Below are positions 38,818 to 48,094 of a stretch of DNA of 64,000 nt, in pieces. The notes beneath the pieces are model-generated. The model was not told the origin of the DNA, searched no databases, and was given only the letters and a program-made list of their open reading frames with translations. Location: NCBI RefSeq assembly GCF_036053395.1, contig NZ_CP107942.1, forward strand, positions 5,174,501 through 5,238,500. The letters run 5' to 3'. A program made the position numbers and the translations under genes. The stretch is from Actinoplanes sp. NBC_00393 (GTDB lineage: Bacteria > Actinomycetota > Actinomycetes > Mycobacteriales > Micromonosporaceae). The stretch's first letter is position 1. Each line of letters begins with the position of its first letter.

Positions 38818-39798
38818 TCAGGCCAGCCGGCCGGCGACGAACTCGAGCGCCGTGGTGTCGAAGAAGCCGCGGCCGCCCTCGTGGCCGTCCCACTCGAAGA
38901 CCTCGATCTGCTTGCCGGCGGCGTCCGGGATCGCGTTGTAGGCGGCGAACACCCCGGACGGCGGGCACACCGCGTCCATCAGCGCCACCGACACGATGGC
39001 CGGGGCGGTGATCCGCTTCGCGAAGTGCACCACGTCGATGTGGTCGAGGGTGGCCAGCACCTGCGGCGCCAGGTTGGGGTTGGCCCGCAGGAAGCGGACC
39101 ACCTCCTGGAACGGGTCGCTGTCGGTGATCGTGACGGCCCGGCGGATGTCGCAGAGGAACGGTACGCCGGAGACGACCGCGGAAACCTTCTCCGGGTTCA
39201 GCCCGGCCGCGGCCAGCGACAGCGCGCCACCCTGGCTCTTGCCGGTCACCACGAGCCGGGACGCGTCGACGTCGGGCAGTTCGGCGGCGGTGTCGACGGC
39301 CCGGACCGCGTCGGTGATCAGCCGGCGGTAGTAGTGCGTCTCCGGGGCCAGCACGCCGCGGGTGAGGAAGCCGGGCGAGGACGGGCCGGCGCCGTGCTCG
39401 TCCGGGTCGGGGGTGTCGCCGCCGCGCCAGTTGCCGCCCTGCCCGCGGGTGTCCATCACCAGGTGGGCGTAGCCGGCGCTGGGCCAGAGCAGCCATTCGA
39501 TCGGCAGGCCGCGGCCGCCGCCGTAGCCGATGAACTCGACGACGACCGGGAGCGGGCCGGTCGCGCCGGCCGGGCGGCTCAGCCAGCCTTTGACCGGCTG
39601 TCCGGCGTACCCGGAGAAGGTCACGTCGTAGCTGGTGATGCCACGTAAGGGGGTGCGTACCTCGGCCACTTTGGGCGGGCTGGCGGCCTGGCGGGCCGCG
39701 GCGATCGTGCCCGACCAGAAGTCGTCGAAACCGGGCGGTTCCGGGGTCGAGGCTCGATAGGTACGCAACTCGGGCAGCGGGAGGTCGAAGAGCGCCAT
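38818..39798 (-). CDS. acetylxylan esterase / cephalosporin-C deacetylase (CE7)
   Basis: A 326-residue carbohydrate esterase family 7 enzyme, the usual length. The triad is Ser188 (TGKSQGGAL), Asp275 (ALMDAVCPP) and His306 (DGHEGG), with the family motif RGQGGN at 118-123. It removes acetyl groups from xylan-derived oligosaccharides and cephalosporin C. There is no signal peptide, so it acts on imported substrates. The ATG at 39798 is chosen because a TAGCGT hexamer ends 7 nt before it, suggesting a leaderless mRNA. Confidence 0.95.
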   Translation of the reverse strand: MALFDLPLPELRTYRASTPEPPGFDDFWSGTIAAARQAASPPKVAEVRTPLRGITSYDVTFSGYAGQPVKGWLSRPAGATGPLPVVVEFIGYGGGRGLPIEWLLWPSAGYAHLVMDTRGQGGNWRGGDTPDPDEHGAGPSSPGFLTRGVLAPETHYYRRLITDAVRAVDTAAELPDVDASRLVVTGKSQGGALSLAAAGLNPEKVSAVVSGVPFLCDIRRAVTITDSDPFQEVVRFLRANPNLAPQVLATLDHIDVVHFAKRITAPAIVSVALMDAVCPPSGVFAAYNAIPDAAGKQIEVFEWDGHEGGRGFFDTTALEFVAGRLA

Positions 39799-39805
39799 GT
39801 TGATC

Positions 39806-39835
39806 ACGCTAGGCCCTGCCGTGCGGGTCCTCCAA
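39806..39835 (-). promoter_or_regulatory. leaderless-type promoter of the CE7 gene
   Basis: Reading leftward, TTGGAG (39835-39830) and TAGCGT (39811-39806) have an 18-bp spacer, and the ATG follows after 7 nt. Confidence 0.55.
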
Positions 39836-39848
39836 GGGGCCGGGCACG

Positions 39849-42041
39849 ATGGGCGGCGTGTCCGGCAGTCCACAGAAAGCCCAGCACGTCCTGGAGGCGG
39901 TGCTGGAGCGGCTGACCTATGTGAACGAGGAGACCGGCTACACCGTGGCCCGGGTCGCCACGCCGAAGAGCGGCTCGGACCTGCTCACCGTGGTCGGGGC
40001 GCTGCTCGGCGCGCAGCCCGGCGAGAGTCTGCGGATGAGCGGCTGGTGGTCGTCGCATCCGCAGTACGGGCGGCAGTTCGAGGTGCTCTCGTACACGACC
40101 GTGCTGCCGGCGACCATCCAGGGCATCCGCCGCTATCTGGGGTCCGGGCTGGTCAAGGGCATCGGGCCGGTCTTCGCCGAGCGGATCGTCGACCACTTCG
40201 GACTCGACACCCTCGACATCATCGAGACGTCGCCGGAGCGGCTGATCGAGGTGGCCGGGCTGGGCCCGAAGCGGACGGCGAAGATCACCTCGGCGTGGGC
40301 CGAGCAGAAGGCGATCAAGGAGGTGATGGTCTTCCTGCAGGGGGTGGGCGTCTCGACGTCGATCGCCGTCCGGATCTACAAGAAATATGGGGATGCCAGC
40401 ATCTCCGTCGTCAAGAACTCGCCGTACTCACTGGCGGCGGACGTGTGGGGCATCGGCTTCAAGACGGCCGACACCATCGCGCAGGCGGTCGGGATCCCGC
40501 ACGACAGCCCCGAGCGGGTGAAAGCCGGCCTCCAGTACACGCTGTCGCAGGCCACCGACAACGGCCACTGCTTCCTGCCCGCCCCGCAATTGATCGAGGA
40601 AGCCGCGAAGATCCTCGACGTGCCGGAGGGCCTGGTCCCCACCTGCCTCGACGAGCTGGTCACCGAGGAGGGGGTCGTGCGCGAGGAGGACGCCGTCTAC
40701 CTCGTGCCGTTCCACCGGGCCGAGCAGTCGCTCGCCGGCACGCTGCGCCGGCTCCTGGAAGATGAATCGGACAGAATGCCGCATTTCGGCGGGGTCGACT
40801 GGACGAAGGCTCTGGCGTGGCTGCACAAGCGCACCGGCTCGACCCTCGCGCCCGAGCAGGAACAGGCGGTGAAACTCGCGCTCACTTCGAAAGTCGCGGT
40901 CCTCACCGGCGGACCGGGATGCGGCAAGAGCTTCACCGTACGCTCGATCGTCGAACTCGCCGCCGCCAAACAGGCCAGGATCCAGCTCGTAGCCCCCACC
41001 GGCCGGGCCGCGAAGCGGCTCGCCGAACTCACCGGCCATCCCGCCGCCACCGTCCACCGCCTGCTCAAACTCCAGCCCGGCGGCGACGCGACCTTCGACC
41101 GGGACAATCCGCTGGACGCCGATCTGCTGGTCGTCGACGAGGCCTCGATGCTCGACCTGATCCTGGCGAACAAGCTGGTCAAGGCGATCCCGCCGGGCGC
41201 GCACCTGCTACTGGTCGGCGACGTCGACCAGTTGCCGTCGGTCGGCGCCGGTGAGGTGTTGCGCGACCTGCTCGCCGCCGACGTCATCCCGCGGGTGCGG
41301 CTCACCCAGATCTTCCGGCAGGCGGCGGAGAGCGGCGTGGTCACCAACGCACACCGGGTCAACCAGGGCCGCCCGCCGAAGTTCGACGGGATGCGCGACT
41401 TCTTTCTGTTCCCGTGCGACGACACCGAGGCCACCGCCGGGCTCACCGTGGACGTGGCCTGCACCCGGATCCCGCGCAAGTTCGGCCTGGACCCGCGCCG
41501 CGACGTCCAGATCCTCACCCCGATGCACCGCGGACCGGCCGGCGCGGGCGCGCTCAACACCCTGCTCCAGCAGGAGCTGACGCCCGGCCGCGAGGGCCTG
41601 CCGGAGCGGCGGATGGGCGGGCGGGTGTTCCGGGTCGGCGACAAGGTCACCCAGATCCGCAACAACTACGACAAGGGGGTTGCGGGAGTCTTCAACGGCA
41701 CGGTCGGCGTCGTGACCGGGCTGTCGCCCGAGGAGCAGACCTTGAGCGTACGCACGGACGAGGACGAACTCATCGACTACGAGTTCGACGAACTGGACGA
41801 GCTGGTTCACGCGTACGCGATCACGATCCACCGCTCGCAGGGCTCGGAGTATCCGGCCGTGGTCATCCCGCTGACCACCAGCGCCTGGATGATGCTGCAG
41901 CGCAACCTGCTCTACACCGCGATCACCCGGGCCAAGAAGCTGGTCGTCCTTGTCGGCTCCCGCCGGGCGCTGGCCGCCGCGGTCCGGACGGTGGGGGCGG
42001 GCCGCCGGCACACCGCGCTGACCCGGCGCCTCAGCATGTGA
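39849..42041 (+). CDS. recD2: RecD2-type ATP-dependent DNA helicase
   Basis: A 730-residue superfamily 1B 5'-3' helicase like RecD2 of Deinococcus and Bacillus. The N-terminal half has the OB-like and helix-hairpin-helix region (KGIGPVFAERIVDHFG, VAGLGPKRTAKI) typical of RecD2 and absent from RecD of RecBCD. Helicase motifs are Walker A LTGGPGCGKSF, LLVVDEASML, GDVDQLPSVGAG, LTQIFRQAAES and AYAITIHRSQGSEYPAVVIPL. It unwinds DNA during repair or fork maintenance without RecBC partners. It is divergent from the CE7 gene. Confidence 0.96.
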   Translation: MGGVSGSPQKAQHVLEAVLERLTYVNEETGYTVARVATPKSGSDLLTVVGALLGAQPGESLRMSGWWSSHPQYGRQFEVLSYTTVLPATIQGIRRYLGSGLVKGIGPVFAERIVDHFGLDTLDIIETSPERLIEVAGLGPKRTAKITSAWAEQKAIKEVMVFLQGVGVSTSIAVRIYKKYGDASISVVKNSPYSLAADVWGIGFKTADTIAQAVGIPHDSPERVKAGLQYTLSQATDNGHCFLPAPQLIEEAAKILDVPEGLVPTCLDELVTEEGVVREEDAVYLVPFHRAEQSLAGTLRRLLEDESDRMPHFGGVDWTKALAWLHKRTGSTLAPEQEQAVKLALTSKVAVLTGGPGCGKSFTVRSIVELAAAKQARIQLVAPTGRAAKRLAELTGHPAATVHRLLKLQPGGDATFDRDNPLDADLLVVDEASMLDLILANKLVKAIPPGAHLLLVGDVDQLPSVGAGEVLRDLLAADVIPRVRLTQIFRQAAESGVVTNAHRVNQGRPPKFDGMRDFFLFPCDDTEATAGLTVDVACTRIPRKFGLDPRRDVQILTPMHRGPAGAGALNTLLQQELTPGREGLPERRMGGRVFRVGDKVTQIRNNYDKGVAGVFNGTVGVVTGLSPEEQTLSVRTDEDELIDYEFDELDELVHAYAITIHRSQGSEYPAVVIPLTTSAWMMLQRNLLYTAITRAKKLVVLVGSRRALAAAVRTVGAGRRHTALTRRLSM

Positions 42042-42122
42042 GATCGCCGTCGCAGATCCCGCCGGGGCGGTTCCTGCGTACCGGGTGCCAGAACGTGGGC
42101 AACCGACGAAAGGACGTCGAAC

Positions 42123-42785
42123 ATGCGCAGGAGCAGGATGGTGACACTCGTGGCGGCGGGTGCGGTGGTCATCGGTGGGATGGCTGTGGCACCCCTGACC
42201 TTCGCCGCGGAGGCGCCCCGGAACGGCTGTGCTGATGTGGAGGTGCTCGGCGCGCGCGGGACGACCGAACGGCCCGGGCTGGGCGTGCTGCTCACCCCGC
42301 TGGCTCAGCGGATCACCCGGGAGCTGCCGCAGACGGTACGCACGACGGCGGTCGACTACCCGGCGTCGTTCAACTACACGGCGAGCGTACGGCAGGGCGT
42401 GGCGGACCTGACCGCGAAGGTTCAGCGCACCGCCGCCGCGTGCCCGGAGACGAAGGTCGTGCTGGCCGGCTACTCCCAGGGCGCGGACGTGGTCGGCGAC
42501 ACGGTGACCGGCCCGCTCGCCGGCGACCTCGACAACGTCGCCGCGGTGCTGCTCTTCGGTGATCCGAGCTTCACCGCCGGGGAGCCGTTCAACGTCACCG
42601 ACGGCAACCGGTCCGGGATCTTCCCGCGCGGCCGGAACCGGCTGGCCGCGGTGGCCGACCGGACCCAGTCGTTCTGCAATCGCAACGACCGGTTCTGCCA
42701 GGGCGGGACGAGCCTCGCCGCACATCTGAACTACAACCAGTTCCTCGACGACGCGAGCAGTTTCGTCGCCGAGCGCGCCGGCTGA
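42123..42785 (+). CDS. secreted cutinase family esterase
   Basis: A 220-residue cutinase-like serine esterase with a Sec signal (cleavage near TFAAEA). The catalytic triad is Ser118 (AGYSQGAD), Asp189 (CNRNDRFC) and His201 (AAHLNYN). Disulfides Cys36-Cys107 and Cys185-Cys192 fit the fold. It hydrolyses short-chain esters, triglycerides or cutin outside the cell. AAAGGA precedes the ATG. A strong terminator follows at 42808-42845. Confidence 0.94.
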   Translation: MRRSRMVTLVAAGAVVIGGMAVAPLTFAAEAPRNGCADVEVLGARGTTERPGLGVLLTPLAQRITRELPQTVRTTAVDYPASFNYTASVRQGVADLTAKVQRTAAACPETKVVLAGYSQGADVVGDTVTGPLAGDLDNVAAVLLFGDPSFTAGEPFNVTDGNRSGIFPRGRNRLAAVADRTQSFCNRNDRFCQGGTSLAAHLNYNQFLDDASSFVAERAG

Positions 42786-42807
42786 TAGCACAAGCCGGAC
42801 ACCGCAG

Positions 42808-42845
42808 GGCGGCCATTCGAGAATTCGGACCGAATGGCCGCCTTT
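42808..42845 (+). terminator. intrinsic terminator after the cutinase gene
   Basis: GGCGGCCATTCG (42808-42819) and CGAATGGCCGCC (42831-42842) form a perfect 12-bp stem, followed by TTT. Confidence 0.85.
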
Positions 42846-42996
42846 CCCAAACTCCCGTACTGCTGTTCATCGGGCTCCGCACACACTTTGGCGAGATCGC
42901 TAGGGTGAGCAATGGAAAAGATTAGGGAGCTCCATTTTCCGAACCTTTTTCCGGTTCAGTGAATGGATTAGCGGAAACCCAACGGGGGGAATTCTC

Positions 42997-43644
42997 ATGT
43001 TGCGTTCGATGACTGCCGGCGCGGCCCTTCTGGGCGCCCTGGCCGTGGCTGCTCCGGCTCAGGCCACACCCCTGCCGGCGCCGGACGAGATGATGATCAT
43101 CGACGTGGTGAACGCGAACGGCTCGGGCTGCCCGCCGAAGAGCGCGGAGATCGCGGTCTCGCCGGACAACACCGCGTTCACGGTGACCTACTCGAAATAC
43201 ACCGCGCAGGTCGGCCCGGAGGCCACGCCGCTGGACTTCCGGAAGAACTGTCAGCTCGCCCTGGACATCAAGGTGCCGTCCGGATTCACCTTCGCGATCG
43301 CCAGCGCCGACTACCGCGGTTACGCGAACCTGCAGAAGGGGGCCTGGGCGCAGGAGGCCGCCAACTACTACTTCCAGGGCCATTCCCAGACCACCCGGGT
43401 CCAGCACAATTTCAAGGGCCCGATGGACGACAACTGGCAGCGCACCGACAAGGTCGGGGTCACCTCGCTCAGTTTCCTGCCGTGCGGCGAACGGCGCTAT
43501 CTGAACATCAACACCGAATTGCGGGTGAACCGCGGCAGTTCGGACGCGAAGAAGCACACCAGCTTCATCTCGATGGACTCCACCGACGCCGCGATCAACA
43601 CCGTCTACCGGGTCGCCTGGAAGAAGTGCGGCGGCAAGAAGTAA
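42997..43644 (+). CDS. secreted DUF4360 protein
   Basis: A 215-residue exported protein with a Sec signal (MLRSMTAGAALLGALAVAAP, cleavage after AQA). The mature part is one DUF4360 domain with the family pattern NGSGCPPKSAEIAVSPDNTAFTVTYSKY, then FRKNCQLALDIKVPSGFTFAIASADYRGYANL, and a C-terminal CG...Cys pair. DUF4360 proteins are extracellular and of unknown role, found in actinobacteria and fungi. The 5' region (42902-42996) is A/T-rich for this genome, has a possible TAGGGT -10 element and a GAACC-N7-GGTTC hairpin. GGGGGG lies before the ATG. Confidence 0.93.
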   Translation: MLRSMTAGAALLGALAVAAPAQATPLPAPDEMMIIDVVNANGSGCPPKSAEIAVSPDNTAFTVTYSKYTAQVGPEATPLDFRKNCQLALDIKVPSGFTFAIASADYRGYANLQKGAWAQEAANYYFQGHSQTTRVQHNFKGPMDDNWQRTDKVGVTSLSFLPCGERRYLNINTELRVNRGSSDAKKHTSFISMDSTDAAINTVYRVAWKKCGGKK

Positions 43645-43647
43645 CCC

Positions 43648-44883
43648 TCAGCGTTCCACGAAAGCGGCCCACGGGTCCTCGGGCGGGCGCCGTACCTCTT
43701 CCACGGTGGGTGCGGCGCCGCCGGGTTCCGGGCGGGCCGAACGGGACGCCAGATAGGCGGCGAGTGCCGTGGTGATCGGCACCGCGGCTACCAGGCCGAT
43801 CGTGCCGACCGCGCTGCGGACCAGCTCCTGAGCGATCAGCTGCGAGGTGAGCAGCTCACCGACCGGGGTGTTGCCGGCCGCGAAGAGCAGCATCAACGGC
43901 AATGAGGCGCCGGCGTACGCCAGCACGATCGTGTTGATCACCGAGGCGATGTGCGCCCGGCCGATCCGCGTCGCGGCGCCGTAGAGCTGCCGGAAGCCGT
44001 ACGCCGGGTTGGCCACCGCCAGCTCGGTGACCGTCGCCGACTGGGTGACCGTGACGTCGTCGAGCACGCCCAGCGAGCCGATCACGATGCCGGCCAGCAG
44101 CAGGCCCTGCATGTTGACGTCGCCCTGGGTGATGGTCAGGTAGTTCGAGGTCTCGTCGGCCACGCCGGACAGGTGCACGACCCCGGTCGCCAGCGCCGCC
44201 AGCACGGCCGTGATCGCGAGGCTCACCAGTGTGCCGGCCACCGCGATCGTGGTGGTGGTGGAGAAGCCGTGCGTCAGGTACAGCACCACCAGCATGATCG
44301 CGGCGGCGCCGACCACCGCGACCGCCACCGGTGAGCGGCCGTCCAGGATCGCCGGGACGATGAACCAGAGCAGGATGCCGAACGTGACGGCGAGACCGGC
44401 CAGCGCGGTCACCCCACGCCACCGCCCGAACGCGATCACCGCCAGCGCGAACGCCGCCCCGAGCAGCCAGAGCGCGTTGGACCGCTGGTGGTCGGCGATC
44501 GAGTAGTTGAGGGTGCCGTCCTGGTTCGACAGGACCAGCATCACCACGTCGTCGCCGGCCGCGATCTCCGGGGCGCCGGGGCCGCCGGGCATCTCGGTGA
44601 CGACCTCGGTGCCGTCGTCGAGCTTCACCGTGACGGTGCCGCAGTCCTCCTGCGGGGTCTCGCCCTCCGGCACCGGCGGGCACTCCGCCGGGGCGACCGT
44701 GACGACCTGCCCGAACGCCCGTGCCGGGCCCTCGCCCTCGGTGGCCTGCGGGGTGTCCCGCGGCCAGAGCAGCAGCATGCCGACCACGGTGATCAGCAGC
44801 GCCGGGATCAGCACGAGCAGGGTGAGCCGGCGTGCCTGGGGCAGCGCCGGTTCGGCGCCCGGCGCGTGGTGATGGTGTTTCAT
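43648..44883 (-). CDS. YibE/F family membrane protein
   Basis: A 411-residue protein of the YibE/F family. It opens with a His-rich stretch (MKHHHHAPG), a transmembrane helix, then an extracellular domain of about 100 residues, followed by about eight helices. The family signature is seen in LWFIVPAILDG, SNYLTITQGDVNMQGLLLAGIVIGSLGVLDDVTVTQSATV and LAYAGASLPLMLLF. The function is unknown. ATG 44883 is chosen over an upstream in-frame start because it gives the usual family beginning. It follows the acetoacetate decarboxylase-like gene by 27 bp. Confidence 0.93.
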   Translation of the reverse strand: MKHHHHAPGAEPALPQARRLTLLVLIPALLITVVGMLLLWPRDTPQATEGEGPARAFGQVVTVAPAECPPVPEGETPQEDCGTVTVKLDDGTEVVTEMPGGPGAPEIAAGDDVVMLVLSNQDGTLNYSIADHQRSNALWLLGAAFALAVIAFGRWRGVTALAGLAVTFGILLWFIVPAILDGRSPVAVAVVGAAAIMLVVLYLTHGFSTTTTIAVAGTLVSLAITAVLAALATGVVHLSGVADETSNYLTITQGDVNMQGLLLAGIVIGSLGVLDDVTVTQSATVTELAVANPAYGFRQLYGAATRIGRAHIASVINTIVLAYAGASLPLMLLFAAGNTPVGELLTSQLIAQELVRSAVGTIGLVAAVPITTALAAYLASRSARPEPGGAAPTVEEVRRPPEDPWAAFVER

Positions 44884-44910
44884 CCGCCGAACCGTACAGG
44901 GAGTCACGGA

Positions 44911-45654
44911 TCAGGAAGCAGCGCGACCCTTCGGTGAGCCGGAGCGGGCCCGGTCGGTGGCGGTCCGGCCGAAGGTCAGCCAGAAGTCGGTGACGGCCAG
45001 GCTGAGCACCGGACGGCGGGCGGCCAGGTAGCCGAGCGGGCCGTCCGGATCCGGCCGCCAGGCCGCGTTCGCCGTACGCAATCCGGCCCGGCCGCGCACC
45101 GGGGTGTGCCGGACCTGCTCGCCGAGCGCCTGCGCCACCGAGAAGCCCAGCGGGAACCGGCCCGGCAGCCGGCCCTTCAGCCGGACCAGGGCCGACGCGA
45201 ACGGCGCCGCCGGCTCCGGGGCGGCACCGGGCAGGCCGGGCGGGGGGACCGGGCCGGGCAGGGTGGCCGACGCGTCGACCAGTGGCTCGTCGTCGGCGTC
45301 GATCCGGAACTCGGCCAGCTCCTTGGGGATGCCCCAGAGCCGCCGGCCGCCCTCCCGGGAGGCGACGCTGTCCACCCAGATGTCGATGATGCTCACCCGC
45401 GGACGGCCGTGGTGGTGCACCAGGACGGCGCTGAGCAGCTCCTGGTAATGCAGGACGCCGCCGGGCTCGTACTTCACCCAGGCGGCGCCGACCGCGACCC
45501 GGCCGCCCACTGTGAGGGGCTTGACCGCGGCATCGAGAACCGGGGGCAGCTGCGGGAGCCGCCCCCGGGGAATCAGGAAGACCGACAGGAACATCTGACC
45601 GCGCAACTGCCACGGTTCGGGCGGGTACATCTCACGGACCTCCGGTGCCGGCAT
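44911..45654 (-). CDS. acetoacetate decarboxylase family protein
   Basis: A 247-residue member of the acetoacetate decarboxylase fold. The motif RRLWGIPKELAEF contains Lys111 at the position of the Schiff-base lysine or its neighbour. The family opening PPEPWQLRGQMFLSVFLIP and YHELL-like QELLSAVL are present. Many relatives decarboxylate or hydrate other beta-keto acids, so the substrate is open. It lies between the chemoreceptor gene (54 bp away) and the YibE/F gene, all leftward. Confidence 0.88.
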   Translation of the reverse strand: MPAPEVREMYPPEPWQLRGQMFLSVFLIPRGRLPQLPPVLDAAVKPLTVGGRVAVGAAWVKYEPGGVLHYQELLSAVLVHHHGRPRVSIIDIWVDSVASREGGRRLWGIPKELAEFRIDADDEPLVDASATLPGPVPPPGLPGAAPEPAAPFASALVRLKGRLPGRFPLGFSVAQALGEQVRHTPVRGRAGLRTANAAWRPDPDGPLGYLAARRPVLSLAVTDFWLTFGRTATDRARSGSPKGRAAS

Positions 45655-45708
45655 CGCTAGCTACACATTGGCAGCTGTCGACGGCCGGCACCAGAAGCTG
45701 TGCGCCGG

Positions 45709-47280
45709 TCAGTACCGGAACCGGGAGACCACCGCCTGAAGCTGGCCGGCCGTGACGGTGAGCTCCTCGGCCGCGTGCCGGGTGTCGCCGACGGTGTCGG
45801 TGGTCCGGCGGGTCGCGTCGGAGACCGTGGTGATGGTCGCGGCGATGTTGCCGGCGCCGTCCGCGGCCTCGGTGAGCGTACGATTCATCTCCTGCGTGGT
45901 GGCGGTCTGCTCCTCCACCGCCGAGGCGATGGTCAGCTGCAGGCCGTTGATCCGCTCGATGATCGTCGAGATCTCGCCGATCGCGGTGACCGCGCCGCTG
46001 GTGTCGGCCTGGATCGCCTGGACCCGCTGGGAGATGTCCTCGGTCGCCTTCGCGGTCTCCTGGGCCAGGTCCTTGACCTCGCCGGCCACCACCGCGAAGC
46101 CCTTGCCCAGCTCGCCGGCCCGGGCCGCCTCGATGGTCGCGTTCAGCGCGAGCAGGTTGGTCTGCTCGGCGATGCTGGTGATCACCTTGACCACGGTGGC
46201 GATCTCCGCAGACGAGTCGCCGAGCCGGGACACGATCGCGTTGGTCGCCTCGGCGACCTGCACGGCCTGGGCGGCGACCTCGGTCGCCTCGGAGGTCGAG
46301 ACGCTGATGTCGCGGATCGCCGAGCCCATCTCCTGCGAGCCGGCCGAGACGATCTGCAGGTTGTTGGAGACCACGTCGGCGGCGGCCGCGACCGTGCCGG
46401 CCTGCGCCGAGGCCTGGTTGGCGGCGTCGTCGACGGCGACCGAGACCGAGCTGAGCTGGCCGGCCGCGGTCTGCAGCGTGCTGACGCTGCCGGCGAGCTG
46501 CACGACGTCCTCGCGCAGGCGGCCGATGCCGCGGTCCAGGGCCGCCGCCATCTTGCCGATCTCGTCCTCGCTCTGCACCCCGGAGGTACGGGTCAGGTCG
46601 CCGTCGGCCAGCCGCTCGGCCAGGTCGGAGACGCTGCGGACGGTCTGGCTCACCCGGGACGCGACCCGGAACCCGATCAGCGTGCTGAGCAGCACACCCG
46701 CAGCGAGCAGCAGGCCGATCGTCCAGGTGGCCCGGTTGCCGGCGTCCTTGGCGTCGGTGATGCTCTGCTCGGCGAGCTGCGCGGCATGCGCCTTGAGAGC
46801 CGCCTGGTCCTCGGCGAGGGCCGCACGCAACTCGTTGTACTTCTTCACGCCCGCGGCGAGCTCCTCGGGAGTGGCCGAGCTACCCTCGGTCGCGCTCATG
46901 AAGGCGACGTAGGCCTCCCAGTCCTTCTTCGCCTTGGCCACGGTGGCATCGCCCGGCAGGTTGGTGCTCAACGTGTCGAGCGCCGCGGTGATCGCCTTCT
47001 GGTTGGCCGCCATGTTTTTCTGGATATCCGCGGCCAGGCTCGGGTAGAGCCGCAGGGAAGAGGTGTTGGCGCTGAACGACTCGATGTTCGTGTTGTACGT
47101 GCCGACCGACGACTCGATCGCCAGCGACTGCCGCTGGGCAGCCGCGGTATCCCGGTTGAGGTCGTAGACCGTACTGATGGCCAGCCCGCCGACCAGAAGA
47201 CCACTGGCCGTCGCGGTCATCGCCGCCGCACCGATCTTCGTCCGTAGAGATCGGTTGTCGAACAACCCGCCCAGACCCAT
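45709..47280 (-). CDS. methyl-accepting chemotaxis protein
   Basis: About 523 residues: a transmembrane helix (15-40), a periplasmic four-helix-bundle sensor (about 40-185), a second helix ([20 protein letters not shown]), HAMP (about 210-260) and the full signalling domain with [37 protein letters not shown]. It senses an unknown chemical and controls CheA. The start at 47280 is preferred to 47286 because AGGAAGG has normal spacing only to the second ATG. A FliA-like promoter at 47326-47351 links it to the flagellar regulon. Confidence 0.95.
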   Translation of the reverse strand: MGLGGLFDNRSLRTKIGAAAMTATASGLLVGGLAISTVYDLNRDTAAAQRQSLAIESSVGTYNTNIESFSANTSSLRLYPSLAADIQKNMAANQKAITAALDTLSTNLPGDATVAKAKKDWEAYVAFMSATEGSSATPEELAAGVKKYNELRAALAEDQAALKAHAAQLAEQSITDAKDAGNRATWTIGLLLAAGVLLSTLIGFRVASRVSQTVRSVSDLAERLADGDLTRTSGVQSEDEIGKMAAALDRGIGRLREDVVQLAGSVSTLQTAAGQLSSVSVAVDDAANQASAQAGTVAAAADVVSNNLQIVSAGSQEMGSAIRDISVSTSEATEVAAQAVQVAEATNAIVSRLGDSSAEIATVVKVITSIAEQTNLLALNATIEAARAGELGKGFAVVAGEVKDLAQETAKATEDISQRVQAIQADTSGAVTAIGEISTIIERINGLQLTIASAVEEQTATTQEMNRTLTEAADGAGNIAATITTVSDATRRTTDTVGDTRHAAEELTVTAGQLQAVVSRFRY

Positions 47281-47325
47281 TTCCATGCCTTCCTGCTCAC
47301 CTCGGTGACTCGCTACGGCCGCAGG

Positions 47326-47351
47326 ATCGGCACCACCTCGGTCAGGTTGAG
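47326..47351 (-). promoter_or_regulatory. FliA-type (flagellar sigma) promoter of the chemoreceptor gene
   Basis: Reading leftward, CTCA (47351-47348), a 16-bp spacer and GCCGAT (47331-47326). This matches the CTCA-N15-17-GCCGAA pattern reported for FliA-family sigma factors in Actinoplanes with one mismatch. Predicted leader is about 35 nt. Confidence 0.6.
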
Positions 47352-47461
47352 GAACCGGCTCCCATATTGCGATTGTGAATTCACCGGGACCCCGATGGGC
47401 CGGACTCGGCGAGACTCGCAGGGCTCGTGAACCCCAACCGGGCTCCCCTGCCCCACCACCC

Positions 47462-48094
47462 TCATCCGGTCACGTCGGCGAGCGCCTGGAAGATCAGTGC
47501 GGTGGAGGTGGCGCCCGGATCCTGGTGGCCGACGCTGCGCTCACCGAGATAGGAGGCCCGGCCCTTACGAGCCTGCATGGCCGTGGTCGCGCGGGCGCCC
47601 TCGTCCGCCGCCCGGGCCGCCGCCGCGGCCGCCTCGGCCAGGTCGGCACCGCCCGAGACCGCCTCCTCGAAGGCGTCGAGCGCCGGCCGGTAGGCGTCCA
47701 CGATGGTCTTGTCGCCCGGCTCCGCTCCGCCCAGCTTGCGGACCGCCTCCAAGCCGGCGTTCAGTCCACCGGCCAGCGCGGGCAACTCCACCTCGGTCCC
47801 CGGTGGCAGCGCCTTGCCGAGGGCGCGCAGGGCACTGCCGTACAGCGGGCCGGAGGCGCCGCCCACTTTGGAGATCAGCGTGGTGCCGGCCTTCACGAAC
47901 ACGGCGCCGACCGCGTCCGGCGGGGTCCCGTCGAGGGCGGCGACGACCGCGGCGAACCCCCGGTTCAGGTTCACCCCGTGGTCGCCGTCGCCGATCGCCG
48001 AGTCCAGCCGGGTGAGCCGGTCGGACTCGGCGGCGACAGCGCCGGCGGAGGCACGCAGCCAGGCGAGAGCGAGAGCGACGTCCACGTCACGCAC
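47462..48094 (-). CDS. dhaL: dihydroxyacetone kinase subunit DhaL
   Basis: A 210-residue DhaL, the ADP-binding subunit of the PTS-dependent dihydroxyacetone kinase. The metal-binding aspartates lie in [18 protein letters not shown] and the nucleotide lid in [16 protein letters not shown]. The C-terminus has [25 protein letters not shown]. It passes phosphate from DhaM, through bound ADP/ATP, to dihydroxyacetone on DhaK. The GTG start overlaps dhaK by 8 bp, so both are translated together. Confidence 0.95.
   Translation of the reverse strand: MRDVDVALALAWLRASAGAVAAESDRLTRLDSAIGDGDHGVNLNRGFAAVVAALDGTPPDAVGAVFVKAGTTLISKVGGASGPLYGSALRALGKALPPGTEVELPALAGGLNAGLEAVRKLGGAEPGDKTIVDAYRPALDAFEEAVSGGADLAEAAAAAARAADEGARATTAMQARKGRASYLGERSVGHQDPGATSTALIFQALADVTG

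Noticed and set aside
42902..42996. A riboswitch in the leader of the DUF4360 gene
   Set aside because: Only a small GAACC/GGTTC hairpin is visible; no known riboswitch consensus could be recognised.
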